Assembly: GCF_003075375.1 (NCBI RefSeq)
Contig: NZ_QDFT01000005.1
Span: 1-64,000 of the forward strand
DNA length: 64,000 nucleotides
Direction of reading: 5' to 3'
DNA from: Microbacterium testaceum
Lineage (GTDB): Bacteria; Actinomycetota; Actinomycetes; Actinomycetales; Microbacteriaceae
Part shown: positions 8,462 to 17,075 of the stretch, piece after piece
Numbering within the stretch: position 1 is the stretch's first letter
Layout of the letters: each line of letters opens with the position of its first letter
Made by a program: the position numbers and the translations under genes
The notes under the pieces: generated by a model
The model's database searches: none
What the model was told of the DNA's origin: nothing
What the model saw: the letters and a program-made list of their open reading frames with translations, nothing else

Positions 8462-9943
8462 TTGTCGTTCCCGCTGACCCCCCGGTCCGTCGCCGCCCCC
8501 GACCCGACGCCCGAACCGCTCCTCACGCCCGTCGCGCCCGCCCCCGGTCAGGGGTCGACCGGCGTGACCGACGTCCCCGTCCCCGCCCAGCCCGGAACCA
8601 CCGTGTCGGGCGGCTTCCTGCCCGACTGGTCGATCGGCGAGTGGCTCGGCTACAGCGGCGTCATCGTCCTGGCGCTCGCCCTGACCGTCGTCGCGACGAC
8701 GACGCTGTGGTGGATGCTCCACGCCTGGCGTTCCGCCGACGATCTGCGCGCCACGCAGTTCAGCTCCTCGCCGCGCCCCGCGCGGCACCGCTTCACGCTG
8801 CTCGTGCCCGGGCGGCACGAAGAAGAGGTGATGGGCCAGACGCTCGACCGCCTCGCGCAGCAGGATCACCCCGATTTCGAGATCATCGCCATCGTCGGCC
8901 ACGACGACCCCGGCACCGAGCTGGTGGTGCGTCAGGCCGCCGCACGGCATCCCGATCTCATCAAGGTCGTCGTGGACGACAGCGTCCCCAAGAACAAGCC
9001 CAAGGCGCTCAACCGCGCCCTGCAGATCGCGACCGGCGACATCGTCGGCGTGTTCGACGCCGAGGACGAGGTGCACCCCGGCCTGCTGACGGTCGTGGAC
9101 TCCAAGTTCCAAGAGACCGGTGCCGACGTCGTGCAGGGCGGCGTGCAGCTGATGAACTTCGAGACCAGCTGGTGGTCGCTGCGCAACGTCCTGGAGTACT
9201 ACTTCTGGTTCCGCTCGCGCCTGCACTTCCACGCCCGCTCCAAGTTCATCCCCCTCGGCGGCAACACCGTGTTCGTCACCCGCGACCGCCTCGCGTGGTC
9301 GAAGGGGTGGGACGACCAGTGCCTCGCCGAGGACTGCGAGCTCGGCGTGCGGCTGTCGAGCGACGGCGCGAAGGTCGTCGTCGCCTACAACCCCGAGTAC
9401 GTCACGCGCGAAGAGACCCCGCCGACCCTGAAGTCGCTCTACAAGCAGCGCACGCGCTGGAACCAGGGCTTCCTGCAGGTCCTCGGCAAGGGCGAGTGGA
9501 AGGCGCTGCCGACGCTGCGCCAGCGCATGTACGCCCGCTATCTGCTGAACATGCCGTTCCTTCAGGCGGCGACCGGACTGCTCATCCCCATCTCGCTCGT
9601 GTTCATCCTGCTCGTGAAGGTGCCGACCCCGGTGGCGCTGCTGACCTTCCTGCCCCTCGTGCCCACGATCATCACCCTCGTCGCCGAGGCGGCGGGACTG
9701 ACCGAGTTCGGGCGCGTCTACGGCAAGAAGGTGCGCGTGCGCGACTACGTGCGCCTGGTGCTGGGACTCGTGCCTTACCAGGTGTTCCTCGCCGCCGCCG
9801 CCGTGCGCAGCGTCGTGCGTCAGCTGCGCGGCGACGGCAGCTGGGAGAAGACCGAGCACACCGGCGCCCACCGCGACGCCGCACCCGCGACCCCATCCGC
9901 CGAGCCCACCCTCGTGGGCGCCGGCTCGGAGGTGACCCGATGA
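8462..9943 (+). CDS. Processive family-2 glycosyltransferase (cellulose/chitin/hyaluronan synthase-like)
   Basis: A 493-residue membrane glycosyltransferase starting at TTG, chosen because GGAGG lies five bases upstream. A Pro-rich N-terminus is followed by one membrane span (about 57-82), the GT2 domain (about 105-340) and a cluster of three spans at 368-440. The catalytic signature of processive synthases is complete: VDDSVPKNKPKALN, FDAEDEV (metal-binding acidic pair near 197), AEDCELG (catalytic Asp/Glu near 288) and QRTRWNQG (near 329). It should polymerise a UDP- or GDP-sugar at the membrane and move the chain outward. It heads an operon with a second transferase, a DUF4397 protein and a GH8-sortase, so it probably makes an exported beta-glycan. 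A PilZ domain is not present. Confidence 0.88.
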   Translation: MSFPLTPRSVAAPDPTPEPLLTPVAPAPGQGSTGVTDVPVPAQPGTTVSGGFLPDWSIGEWLGYSGVIVLALALTVVATTTLWWMLHAWRSADDLRATQFSSSPRPARHRFTLLVPGRHEEEVMGQTLDRLAQQDHPDFEIIAIVGHDDPGTELVVRQAAARHPDLIKVVVDDSVPKNKPKALNRALQIATGDIVGVFDAEDEVHPGLLTVVDSKFQETGADVVQGGVQLMNFETSWWSLRNVLEYYFWFRSRLHFHARSKFIPLGGNTVFVTRDRLAWSKGWDDQCLAEDCELGVRLSSDGAKVVVAYNPEYVTREETPPTLKSLYKQRTRWNQGFLQVLGKGEWKALPTLRQRMYARYLLNMPFLQAATGLLIPISLVFILLVKVPTPVALLTFLPLVPTIITLVAEAAGLTEFGRVYGKKVRVRDYVRLVLGLVPYQVFLAAAAVRSVVRQLRGDGSWEKTEHTGAHRDAAPATPSAEPTLVGAGSEVTR

Positions 9944-11925
9944 CCTCGACGATCGACCGCGTCCCCACCGGGACCATCCCCTCCGGTCCCCCGGCGGGCC
10001 TGCGCCGCCGCGTCTCGCCCTGGCGCGCCCGGCTCGGCGACGCACTGTGGCTGCTTCCCCCCCTCGTCCTCGGCCTGGTGGTCAACGCCCTGAACCTCGG
10101 CGGCTCCCCGCAGCGCATCGACGACGAGGGCACGTACACCGCACAGGCGTGGAGCATCGGCAACCTCGGCGAGCTCACGCACTACACGTACTGGTACGAC
10201 CACCCGCCCCTCGGGTGGATGCAGATCGCGGCCTGGGTCGGTCTGACCGACGGCTGGAACCGCTACGACGTCGCCGTGATCGCCGCCCGCGAGGCGATGC
10301 TCGCGGCCACCGCAGCGGCCGCCGTTCTGCTGTGGTTCGTCGTGCGCCGCATCGGCTTCGCCCGGTTCACGGCATCCGCGGCGGTCGCGCTGTTCCTGCT
10401 GTCGCCGCTCGCGGTGCAGTTCCACCGGCAGGTGTACCTCGACAACATCGCCACCGCGTGGCTGCTCGCCGCGCTGCTGCTGGCGATGAGCCGCCGCGCC
10501 CAGCTCGCCGGGTACATCGGCGCCGCGGCCGCGTTCGGCATCGCCGTCCTCACGAAAGAGACGTACCTGCTCGCGCTGCCGCTCGTGGCGTGGTTCATGT
10601 GGCGCGGCGCGGACCGCACCACGCGCCGGTACACCCTGTCGGTCGCCTCGGCCGTGCTGGGACTGATCGGCCTCGCCTACGTCGCCTTCGCCCTGGTCAA
10701 GGGCGAGGTCGCTCCCGCTCCCGGGCGCGTGAGCCTGTGGGACGGTCTCGCGTTCCAGCTGGCCTCGCGCGAGGGCAGCGGATCGCTGTTCGACCCCGAG
10801 AGCCTCATGTCGCGCACCGTCGGACTGTGGTGGCAGCTCGACGCCGTCCTCATCGTCACGGCGCTCGCGGCCGCCGTCGCGGCGCTGTTCGTGCGTCGCC
10901 TGCGCCCCTGGGCGATCGCCCTGCTGGCCCTGACGGCGTTCATGTTCCGCGGCGGGTACCTGCCCGTGCCGTACGTCATCATGCTGCTGCCGTTCGCGGC
11001 CGTGGTCGTCGCCGGAATGGGCCAGGTGGCCGTCGAGGCCCTGCGCTCCCACGGCGCCCTGCGACGCATCGGCGGCGTCGCCACCGCCGTCGGACTCATC
11101 GTCGCCGTGCTGGCCGCGGGTCCGCTGTGGGCCGCGCAGCTGCGCGGATTCCTGCTCGCCGACCTCGACCGTCCGCTGCGCGACGCCGAGGCGTGGATGT
11201 CGCAGAACGCCCCCGCCGACTCGCGCATGCTCGTGGACGACGCGATGTGGGTCGACCTGGTGCGCGCCGGCTTCGAGCGCGAGAACGTCGTCTGGTACTA
11301 CAAGGCCGACACCGACACCGACGTGCAGCAGCTCGCCCCCGACGGGTGGCGCGACTACGACTACGTCATCACGACGGACTCCATGCGCACCTTCCCGACC
11401 GAGTTCCCGACCGTGCGCCAGGCGATCGAGAACAGCGCCGTCGTGGCGTCGTTCGGCGAGGGCGCGCAGAAGGTCGACGTGCGCCTGGTCGACACCGCGC
11501 AGGCGGCGCTCGCGCAGGCCGCCGACGACGGCCTCTACGCCGCCCGATCGGTGGCCGGGCAGCAGGTGCTGCAGAACCCCGACGTCGGCGTCCCCGGCGA
11601 GGAGCAGGACCTGCTCACCTCGGGCGTCGTCGACGGACGCATCCTGCTGACCCTCGGCCAGCTCTCGTCGCAGGGCCGGATCGACGTGGCCGACATCACG
11701 CAGCTCGAGGGCGACCCCTCGGGCGTGCACCGTCAGCTCATCGTCAGCTCGTTCGCGGGTCAGGACGCCCGGGGGGATGCCGCCGGGGCCGACGCCCTGC
11801 TGCGCTTCTACGAGTCGCTGACCGGCCCCCTGCGCCCGGTCTCGGTCGAACGCGGTGACGCGGGCGTGGTCATCACGTTCTCGCCCGACGAGCCGGTCGA
11901 CCTGCTCCCCCGTCCCACCTCCTGA
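9940..11925 (+). CDS. GT39/ArnT-like membrane glycosyltransferase
   Basis: A 661-residue polytopic protein. About eleven hydrophobic segments fill residues 30-430, with the acidic DDEGTYT motif near 60-66 at the first extracytoplasmic loop, where PMT/ArnT-type enzymes carry their catalytic Asp-Glu. HYTYWYDHPPLGW and FHRQVYLDNIATAW are further typical loops. Residues 440-661 form a soluble, probably extracellular, domain. Such enzymes move a sugar from a polyprenyl-phosphate donor to a surface acceptor. The ATG overlaps the stop of the GT2 gene (ATGA), so the pair is translationally coupled and likely works on the same glycan. Donor and acceptor are unknown. Confidence 0.85.
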   Translation: MTSTIDRVPTGTIPSGPPAGLRRRVSPWRARLGDALWLLPPLVLGLVVNALNLGGSPQRIDDEGTYTAQAWSIGNLGELTHYTYWYDHPPLGWMQIAAWVGLTDGWNRYDVAVIAAREAMLAATAAAAVLLWFVVRRIGFARFTASAAVALFLLSPLAVQFHRQVYLDNIATAWLLAALLLAMSRRAQLAGYIGAAAAFGIAVLTKETYLLALPLVAWFMWRGADRTTRRYTLSVASAVLGLIGLAYVAFALVKGEVAPAPGRVSLWDGLAFQLASREGSGSLFDPESLMSRTVGLWWQLDAVLIVTALAAAVAALFVRRLRPWAIALLALTAFMFRGGYLPVPYVIMLLPFAAVVVAGMGQVAVEALRSHGALRRIGGVATAVGLIVAVLAAGPLWAAQLRGFLLADLDRPLRDAEAWMSQNAPADSRMLVDDAMWVDLVRAGFERENVVWYYKADTDTDVQQLAPDGWRDYDYVITTDSMRTFPTEFPTVRQAIENSAVVASFGEGAQKVDVRLVDTAQAALAQAADDGLYAARSVAGQQVLQNPDVGVPGEEQDLLTSGVVDGRILLTLGQLSSQGRIDVADITQLEGDPSGVHRQLIVSSFAGQDARGDAAGADALLRFYESLTGPLRPVSVERGDAGVVITFSPDEPVDLLPRPTS

Positions 11926-11955
11926 TCCTCTCCTCCCCCCAACGAAAGGACCGCC

Positions 11956-12840
11956 ATGTTCCGTTCCACCCCCTCCCGTCGTCCCGCTCGGCTCGCCGCG
12001 ATCGGCGCCGCCGCTCTGCTCACCGCCGGAATCGGCGTCGCCACCGCCCCCGCCGCCTCCGCGGCCACCACCGCCCCCGGCGGGTGGGCGCGCGTGGCGC
12101 ACCTCTCCCCCGACACGAAGTCCGTCGACGTGCAGCTGACGGCGCTCGCCGGCGGGGCCGTGGTGTACGAGCTCGACGACGTCGCCTACGGTGCGGTGAG
12201 CCCCTACATCCCCCTCGCCGACGGCACGTACGTCGTGTCGATGGTGCCCTCGGATGCCACCGACGGCACGCAGCCGGTCGTGCAGCAGTCGATCGACATC
12301 GCCGAGGGCGAGCCGCTCACGGTCGCCGCGTACGGCCGCAACGCCGACCTGAAGACCACGGTCTTCGAGGACGACCTCTCGGCCCCCGCCGCCGGCCAGG
12401 CGCGGGTGCGCGTCGTGCAGGCCTCGACGGTCGAGCCGACGGTGAACGTCGACACCGCCCAGGGTCGTCCGATCGCCCGCGACGTGCCCGCGGGCTCGGC
12501 GACGGACTACGCCGCGGTCCCGGCGGGTTCGTGGGACCTCGAGCTGACGGGAGCGGACGAGTCCGCGACCTCGGCCGTCGATCTGCCGGCGGGGTCGGTC
12601 TCGACCCTCTTCGTGCTCGATGACGCCCAGGGCGCGCTGACGGCGCAGACCATCACCGACTCGGCGACCCTCGCCGACATGCCGGTCGGCGGCATCCACA
12701 CCGGTGGCGGCGGAACCGCCGCCGCCACGACCGCGCCCTCGGGTGCCGTTGCGGCGGGCGCCGGTGCGGCGGCGGTGGCGCTGGGCGCGGTCGCGCTGAT
12801 CGCGGTGCGCCGACACCGCCGGGGCGAGGCGGGCGCGTGA
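11956..12840 (+). CDS. Secreted, membrane-anchored DUF4397 protein
   Basis: A 294-residue surface protein. A signal peptide with a hydrophobic core (AAIGAAALLTAGIGVAT) ends near ASAA, residue 36. DUF4397 covers about 45-230 as two similar beta-rich halves (WARVAHLSPDTKSVDV and ARVRVVQASTVEPTVNV). A Gly/Thr/Ala linker with GGIHTGGGG leads to a C-terminal span (262-285) and an RRHRR stop-transfer tail. AAAGGA precedes the ATG. There is no LPXTG motif. The DUF4397 role is unknown; it resembles an Ig-like adhesive or glycan-binding module. It sits between the transferases and the GH8-sortase, so it is a likely partner of the exported polymer. Confidence 0.85.
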   Translation: MFRSTPSRRPARLAAIGAAALLTAGIGVATAPAASAATTAPGGWARVAHLSPDTKSVDVQLTALAGGAVVYELDDVAYGAVSPYIPLADGTYVVSMVPSDATDGTQPVVQQSIDIAEGEPLTVAAYGRNADLKTTVFEDDLSAPAAGQARVRVVQASTVEPTVNVDTAQGRPIARDVPAGSATDYAAVPAGSWDLELTGADESATSAVDLPAGSVSTLFVLDDAQGALTAQTITDSATLADMPVGGIHTGGGGTAAATTAPSGAVAAGAGAAAVALGAVALIAVRRHRRGEAGA

Positions 12841-14483
12841 CGTTCGCACGTCGAGCGTCGACGGTCGGCGCGGTCGCGACCGTCGTCGCCCTGACGATGG
12901 CGGCGTGCAGCACCGCGACCGAGCCCGAACCCGACACCGCCGACCGCACCACCGCGACGGCCGAGGCCTTCCTCGACACGTACGTCGACGCCGGTCGCGT
13001 GGTGCGCACGGACCAGGGCGGCGACACCGTCAGCGAGGGGCAGGCGTACGGCCTGCTCCTCGCCGTGGCCGCCGACGACCCGTCGCGCTTCGACAGCATC
13101 TGGGAGTGGACCACCGCGAACCTGCAGCGCGACGACGGTCTGCTGGCGTGGCAGTGGAAGGACGGCGCCGTCGTCGACGAGCAACCCGCCTCGGACGCCG
13201 ACCTCGACGCGGCGCGCGCCCTGGTGCTCGCGGGCGACGCCTTCGACCGCGATGATCTCCGCGAGCAGGGCGTGGCCCTGGGCGCGGCCGTCCTCGACGA
13301 GATGACGGCCGAGACCGCGCTCGGACGCATCCTGCTGCCGGGGCCGTGGGCGACGGCATCCCCCCACGCCTACAACCCCTCGTACGCGTCGCCGGCCGCG
13401 TTCGACGTGCTCTCGCGCGCGTCGGGCGACCCCCGGTGGGAGGAACTGGCCGCGGGCAGTCGAGCGGTGACGAGTGCCCTGATGGATGCCAACACCCTGC
13501 CGACCAACTGGGCCACGGTCGCCGACGACGGCGCCGTCGCGCTCGCGGGTTCCGCGGGCGGCGGGGGCGAGCCGGCGTACGGCTACGACGCCGCGCGCAC
13601 GACCATCCGGTTCGCCGAGTCGTGCCGGGACGACGACCGCGCCCTCGCCGCGCGGGTGGCGGCGGTGCTCCCGGGCGGCGACGAGCTGCCCGCCGAGCTC
13701 GACGCGGGGGCGGGCGCCCTCACGTCGGATCGGCATCCGGTCGCCTACGCCGCGCGAGCGGCTGCGCTCGCGGCGAGCGGGAGCGACGACGAGGCGCGAG
13801 CCGACCTGCAGCGCATGGCCGACACCGCGGCATCCACCCCCACCTATTACGGTGCCGCGTGGACGGCGCTCGCGACGGCGATGCTCACCGACGACGTGCT
13901 CGACGGCTGCCCCGCGCTCGCGGGTGACGCGGCCGCGGACGACGCGGCCCCGGCCGGCGCGGCGGGCGCCGCGGCGACGACGGCGCCGGGCGTCGGCGCG
14001 GCGAGCGGGTTCCAGGACCCGGTGGCCCCCGCGGCGGCCAACACCGCCGCGCCCGTCCACATCTCGATCCCGGCGATCGGGGTGGACTCGGACCTCATCG
14101 GGCTCGACCGCGGGGCCGACGGGTGGATCCAGTCCCCTCAGGACTACGACGCGGTCGGTTGGTACGAGAAGGGCGTCCTGCCCGGAGAGATCGGTCCCGC
14201 GGTCATCGCGGGCCACGTCGACTCCCCCACGGGTCCGGCGGTGTTCTACGACCTGCCGCGGCTGACGCCCGGCGACACGGTGTCGGTCCGCCGCGCGGAC
14301 GGGTCGACCGCCGACTTCGTGGTGACCGGGCTGCAGACCGTCGAGAAGAACAGCTTCCCGACCGAGTCGGTCTATGCGCCGACGCCGACGCCGCAGTTGC
14401 GGCTGGTCACGTGCGCCGGTGCGTGGGATCCGGACAGCGGCCACTACGTCGACAATCTCGTCGTGACGGCCGTCGCCGTCTGA
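12837..14483 (+). CDS. Lipoprotein fusing a GH8 glycosidase to a class F sortase
   Basis: One continuous frame of 548 residues. The N-terminus is a lipoprotein signal ending at Cys24 (TMAAC). Residues 40-360 match glycoside hydrolase family 8: SEGQAYG with the acid Glu67, DGLLAWQW, and PASDADLDAA with Asp120/Asp122 as the other acidic residues. An Ala-rich linker leads to a class F sortase domain (about 404-548) with the catalytic His460 (AGHVDS) and Cys526 (LVTCAG); the position where I would expect the sortase Arg is occupied by Val in HYVDN, which should be checked. The start is GTG overlapping the DUF4397 stop (GTGA). GH8 enzymes such as BcsZ accompany cellulose synthases, so this protein may trim or attach the operon's polymer at the cell surface. 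Confidence 0.82.
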   Translation: MTFARRASTVGAVATVVALTMAACSTATEPEPDTADRTTATAEAFLDTYVDAGRVVRTDQGGDTVSEGQAYGLLLAVAADDPSRFDSIWEWTTANLQRDDGLLAWQWKDGAVVDEQPASDADLDAARALVLAGDAFDRDDLREQGVALGAAVLDEMTAETALGRILLPGPWATASPHAYNPSYASPAAFDVLSRASGDPRWEELAAGSRAVTSALMDANTLPTNWATVADDGAVALAGSAGGGGEPAYGYDAARTTIRFAESCRDDDRALAARVAAVLPGGDELPAELDAGAGALTSDRHPVAYAARAAALAASGSDDEARADLQRMADTAASTPTYYGAAWTALATAMLTDDVLDGCPALAGDAAADDAAPAGAAGAAATTAPGVGAASGFQDPVAPAAANTAAPVHISIPAIGVDSDLIGLDRGADGWIQSPQDYDAVGWYEKGVLPGEIGPAVIAGHVDSPTGPAVFYDLPRLTPGDTVSVRRADGSTADFVVTGLQTVEKNSFPTESVYAPTPTPQLRLVTCAGAWDPDSGHYVDNLVVTAVAV

Positions 14484-14495
14484 CAGTCGCCCCGG

Positions 14496-14527
14496 CCGCG
14501 TGCGGGTGGTACGCCACCCGCACGCGG
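14496..14527. terminator. Hairpin terminator after the polysaccharide operon
   Basis: A perfect 14-bp stem (CCGCGTGCGGGTGG with its complement) and a four-base loop TACG, starting 13 bp after the stop at 14483. The next gene is convergent, so it may serve both strands. Confidence 0.7.
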
Positions 14528-14554
14528 GGATGCTCACGGACATCGCTCGCGAGC

Positions 14555-15328
14555 TCAGGCCCGCTGCTCACCCAGGCGTTCGAGCACCCGACGGGACGCG
14601 TCCGACATCTCGGACGCGACGCCCAGCGAGCCCAGGTAGTCCACGACCGACTCCATCTCGTGCGCGCGGCGCACCGCGTGCTTGCGGCTGCCCGTCTCGT
14701 AGCGGTCCATCTTGGCCTCGGCGTCGCCCGACAGCTGCGCGGCGATCTGAGCGCGCACCCACGGCTCGCATCCCGCCGCGCGGCCGGCCTCGAGCGCCTC
14801 GATGACGATGGCGGCGAGGCTCTTCATCAGCACGCTGCGCAGCAGCTTGCGCGACGTCGCCGCCCCGGCCGGCCCCTCGATGACCTCGACGTCGGCGCCG
14901 AAGCGTCGCAGCACCTCGGCGACGTCGCCCGCGGCGGTCCCGCTGACGATCGTCTCGGTCGCGGCGCCCTTCGTCGGCACCGGCCCGAGGATGGCGACGT
15001 CGGCGAACCGCGCCCCGGCCTTCTCGACGAGCGCGGCGACGTCGACCATCACGTCGGGCGAGGCCGTGGTGAAGTCGGCGTAGACCGCACCCGCGCGCAG
15101 GTGGGGGGCGGCGTCGGCGGCGATCCGCGCACTCAGAGCGGCGCCGGTGAGCACGATGACGAGGTCGCTCGCGGCCACGAGGTCGGCGAGCGACGCGGCG
15201 CGCTGCACTCCCTCGGGCGTCGGGGTGGGAGCGGGGTCGAACCCGCGCACCTCGTAGCCCGCCTCGACCGCGCCGCGCGCGTAGAGCGAGCCCGCCTCGC
15301 CGAGTCCGATGATGCCGATCACGCGCAT
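14555..15328 (-). CDS. NAD(P)-dependent dehydrogenase of the 6-phosphogluconate/3-hydroxyisobutyrate superfamily (DUF1932)
   Basis: A 257-residue enzyme. The Rossmann motif GIIGLGEAGSLYARG is at residues 4-18; the next acid-binding loop reads DFTTASPDV, and SRKLLRSVLMK near 160 carries the catalytic Lys of beta-hydroxyacid dehydrogenases. The C-terminal helical part corresponds to DUF1932, found in dehydrogenases of unusual hydroxy acids. AAAGGAAC precedes the ATG. It is the last gene of an operon with a TRAP-type permease, an RraA-like aldolase and an IclR regulator, so it probably oxidises or reduces an intermediate of an organic-acid degradation route. The substrate is not known. Confidence 0.82.
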   Translation of the reverse strand: MRVIGIIGLGEAGSLYARGAVEAGYEVRGFDPAPTPTPEGVQRAASLADLVAASDLVIVLTGAALSARIAADAAPHLRAGAVYADFTTASPDVMVDVAALVEKAGARFADVAILGPVPTKGAATETIVSGTAAGDVAEVLRRFGADVEVIEGPAGAATSRKLLRSVLMKSLAAIVIEALEAGRAAGCEPWVRAQIAAQLSGDAEAKMDRYETGSRKHAVRRAHEMESVVDYLGSLGVASEMSDASRRVLERLGEQRA

Positions 15329-15364
15329 GATGTTCCTTTCGAGATGCGCGGATCGAGACCCGCG

Positions 15365-16126
15365 CTAGCGACCGACGGCCGCTGCCGCCCGTCGGAGTTC
15401 CGGAGCCCAGTCGGGCAGGGTGTCGGGGTCGGTCGACTCGACCGGTCCCGAGGCGGAGAGGGAGGCGATGATCTCCCCCGCCGATGAGAAGACGGGCACG
15501 CTGATGGATGCCACCGCGGTGTCGCGTTCGGCCACCGAGACGTGGAATCCGTTGCGGCGGACGGCGGCGAGCTCGGCATCCAATCCCTCGGTCGAGACCG
15601 TGAGCCCGCCCGCGGTGCGCGTCTCGCCGAGGCCGCCGAGGATACGCGCGACCTCGTCGGCCGGCAGGTGCGCGAGGATCGGCTTGCCCGCGCCGAGGTG
15701 CAGGGCGAGCCGGCGGCCGAGCGGCAGCTGATAGCGCAGGGGGTGCTGTCCGTCGACGCGGACGGCGAGGATGCGCTCGTCGCCGCTGCGCACGTACAGC
15801 GAACTCGTGAGCCGGGTGGTCTCGGCGAGCTGCTGCAGGTGCGGCCGCGCCCGGTTGCTGAGCGCGTCGGTCGAGATGTACCCGTGCGCCATGCCGAGGG
15901 TCGCCACCCCCAGGCGGTATTCGCCGCCGCTGTTCGAGACCAGATCGCGTCGCTGGAGCACGCCGAGCAGGCGGAGCGTCGTGGCGGTCGAGAGTCCCGT
16001 CCCGCGGCCGAGGTCGACGAGTCGTAGCGGCCGGTCGGCGCGCTCGAGCAGCTCGAGCAGGTCGAGCGCGCGTTCGACGCTGCGGACCGTGGGCTGACCG
16101 GAGGTGTCTTCACGACTCGAGCTCAT
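15365..16126 (-). CDS. IclR-family transcriptional regulator
   Basis: A 253-residue IclR protein. The winged helix-turn-helix occupies about residues 12-70 (SVERALDLLELL, then LSTATTLRLLGVLQ). The effector domain follows at 80-250, with the usual GKPILAHL and AVASISVPVFSSAGEI segments. It lies within the operon it probably controls (TRAP permease, RraA-like aldolase, dehydrogenase). Two palindromes at the operon promoter, 18446-18460 and 18467-18479, are the likely binding sites. A CACACT -10-like box lies six bases before its ATG, so an internal leaderless promoter is possible. Confidence 0.9.
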   Translation of the reverse strand: MSSSREDTSGQPTVRSVERALDLLELLERADRPLRLVDLGRGTGLSTATTLRLLGVLQRRDLVSNSGGEYRLGVATLGMAHGYISTDALSNRARPHLQQLAETTRLTSSLYVRSGDERILAVRVDGQHPLRYQLPLGRRLALHLGAGKPILAHLPADEVARILGGLGETRTAGGLTVSTEGLDAELAAVRRNGFHVSVAERDTAVASISVPVFSSAGEIIASLSASGPVESTDPDTLPDWAPELRRAAAAVGR

Positions 16127-16147
16127 CCATCTAGTGTGTCGGATCGC

Positions 16148-16753
16148 TCAGGAGGCCAGGATGCCGCGCCGCGTCTCGGCCTCGTCTTCGTTCTTGCGAC
16201 GGGCGCGCTCCAGCACGGCCTCGGCCTCGGCGGCGGGGACGACGGCGAGGCCGTCGCGGTCGCCGACCACGATGTCGCCCGGGCTGACGACGACCCCGCC
16301 GAGCGCGATGGGCACGCCCACGCGGAAGGGACCGTTCTTGTACGGTCCGGCGGGGCTGCTCGAGCGCGCGAAGACGGGGAAGCCCATCTCTTCGAGGTCT
16401 CCCACGTCGCGCACCGCGCCGTCGACGACGAAGCCGATGCAGCCGACCTTGCGCAGACGCTCGGCGATCAGCTCGCCGATGAGCGCGCGGTCGGTCACGC
16501 CGTGGCCGTTGACGACCAGCACCGCGCCGGCGGGGACCTGCGAGATGGCCTCGTGGATGCCGGCGTTGTCGCCGCCGGCGACCTCGACGGTGAAGGCCGG
16601 GCCGGCGAGGGCGGCTCCGTCCCAGACGGCGTGGATGCCGGCATCCACGACACCCAGTCGGTCCATGGAGTCGCCGATGTTGGCGACGGGCAGGGCCGCG
16701 AGACCCTCCACGACCCGACGGTCGACCGTAGCGATAGCAGTCATGTCACTCAT
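16148..16753 (-). CDS. RraA-like protein / 4-hydroxy-4-methyl-2-oxoglutarate aldolase family
   Basis: A 201-residue RraA-fold protein. The family core is clear: ANIGDSMDRLGV near 20, GDNAGIHEAI, VVNGHGVTDRALIGE, and GFVVDGAVRDVGDLEEMGFPVFAR with the conserved Arg-Asp pair. Members with this full set are class II-like aldolases cleaving 4-hydroxy-4-methyl-2-oxoglutarate or related 2-oxo acids; others are RNase E inhibitors, but no such role is expected beside a transporter and dehydrogenase. I take the ATG at 16753; another ATG at 16744 has GGATGAG before it and is equally possible. The neighbouring genes suggest breakdown of an imported carboxylic acid. Confidence 0.82.
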   Translation of the reverse strand: MSDMTAIATVDRRVVEGLAALPVANIGDSMDRLGVVDAGIHAVWDGAALAGPAFTVEVAGGDNAGIHEAISQVPAGAVLVVNGHGVTDRALIGELIAERLRKVGCIGFVVDGAVRDVGDLEEMGFPVFARSSSPAGPYKNGPFRVGVPIALGGVVVSPGDIVVGDRDGLAVVPAAEAEAVLERARRKNEDEAETRRGILAS

Positions 16754-16772
16754 CCGTTCTCGAGGGCCGACG

Positions 16773-17051
16773 TCAGTCGGCGGGCTTCCATCCGTGGGCA
16801 TACGACAGCAGCAGGGTCCAGATGCCCAGGGCACCGCCGATCCCGAAGGCCCAGGGGTTCAGGGCATCGGCGACGCCGGTGACGAACGAACCGTTCCCGA
16901 TCAGCAGCCCGGCGATTTGCAGCAGCACCAGCACGGTGCCGACGAGGAGCATGGATGCCAGCAGCACGACGAACACGGGGGTCATCAGCGCGATCGCACG
17001 GCGACGGGCGGGCCCGTGCGGGTTTTCGGCGGGGGTCTTTTCTTCGGACAT
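16773..17051 (-). CDS. Small two-span membrane protein next to the TRAP permease
   Basis: Only 92 residues: a short charged N-terminus and two hydrophobic stretches (about 23-50 and 65-85). It lies 24 bp after the DctM-like gene, where a TRAP small subunit (DctQ) would be expected, but DctQ proteins usually have about 150-200 residues and four spans. It could be a reduced small subunit or an unrelated accessory protein. I do not recognise the sequence family. Confidence 0.7.
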   Translation of the reverse strand: MSEEKTPAENPHGPARRRAIALMTPVFVVLLASMLLVGTVLVLLQIAGLLIGNGSFVTGVADALNPWAFGIGGALGIWTLLLSYAHGWKPAD

Positions 17052-17075
17052 GATCTTCTCCGTTGAGGACGCGGG

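Noticed and set aside
9820..12849. Very long open frames on the strand opposite to the polysaccharide operon (and similar ones at 43323-45959 and 47404-50694)
   Set aside because: They mirror well-supported genes, have Arg/Gly/His-rich composition without domains, and are the normal by-product of very high third-position GC.
16148..16753. RNase E inhibitor RraA
   Set aside because: The neighbouring transporter, dehydrogenase and IclR regulator point to an aldolase of the same fold instead.
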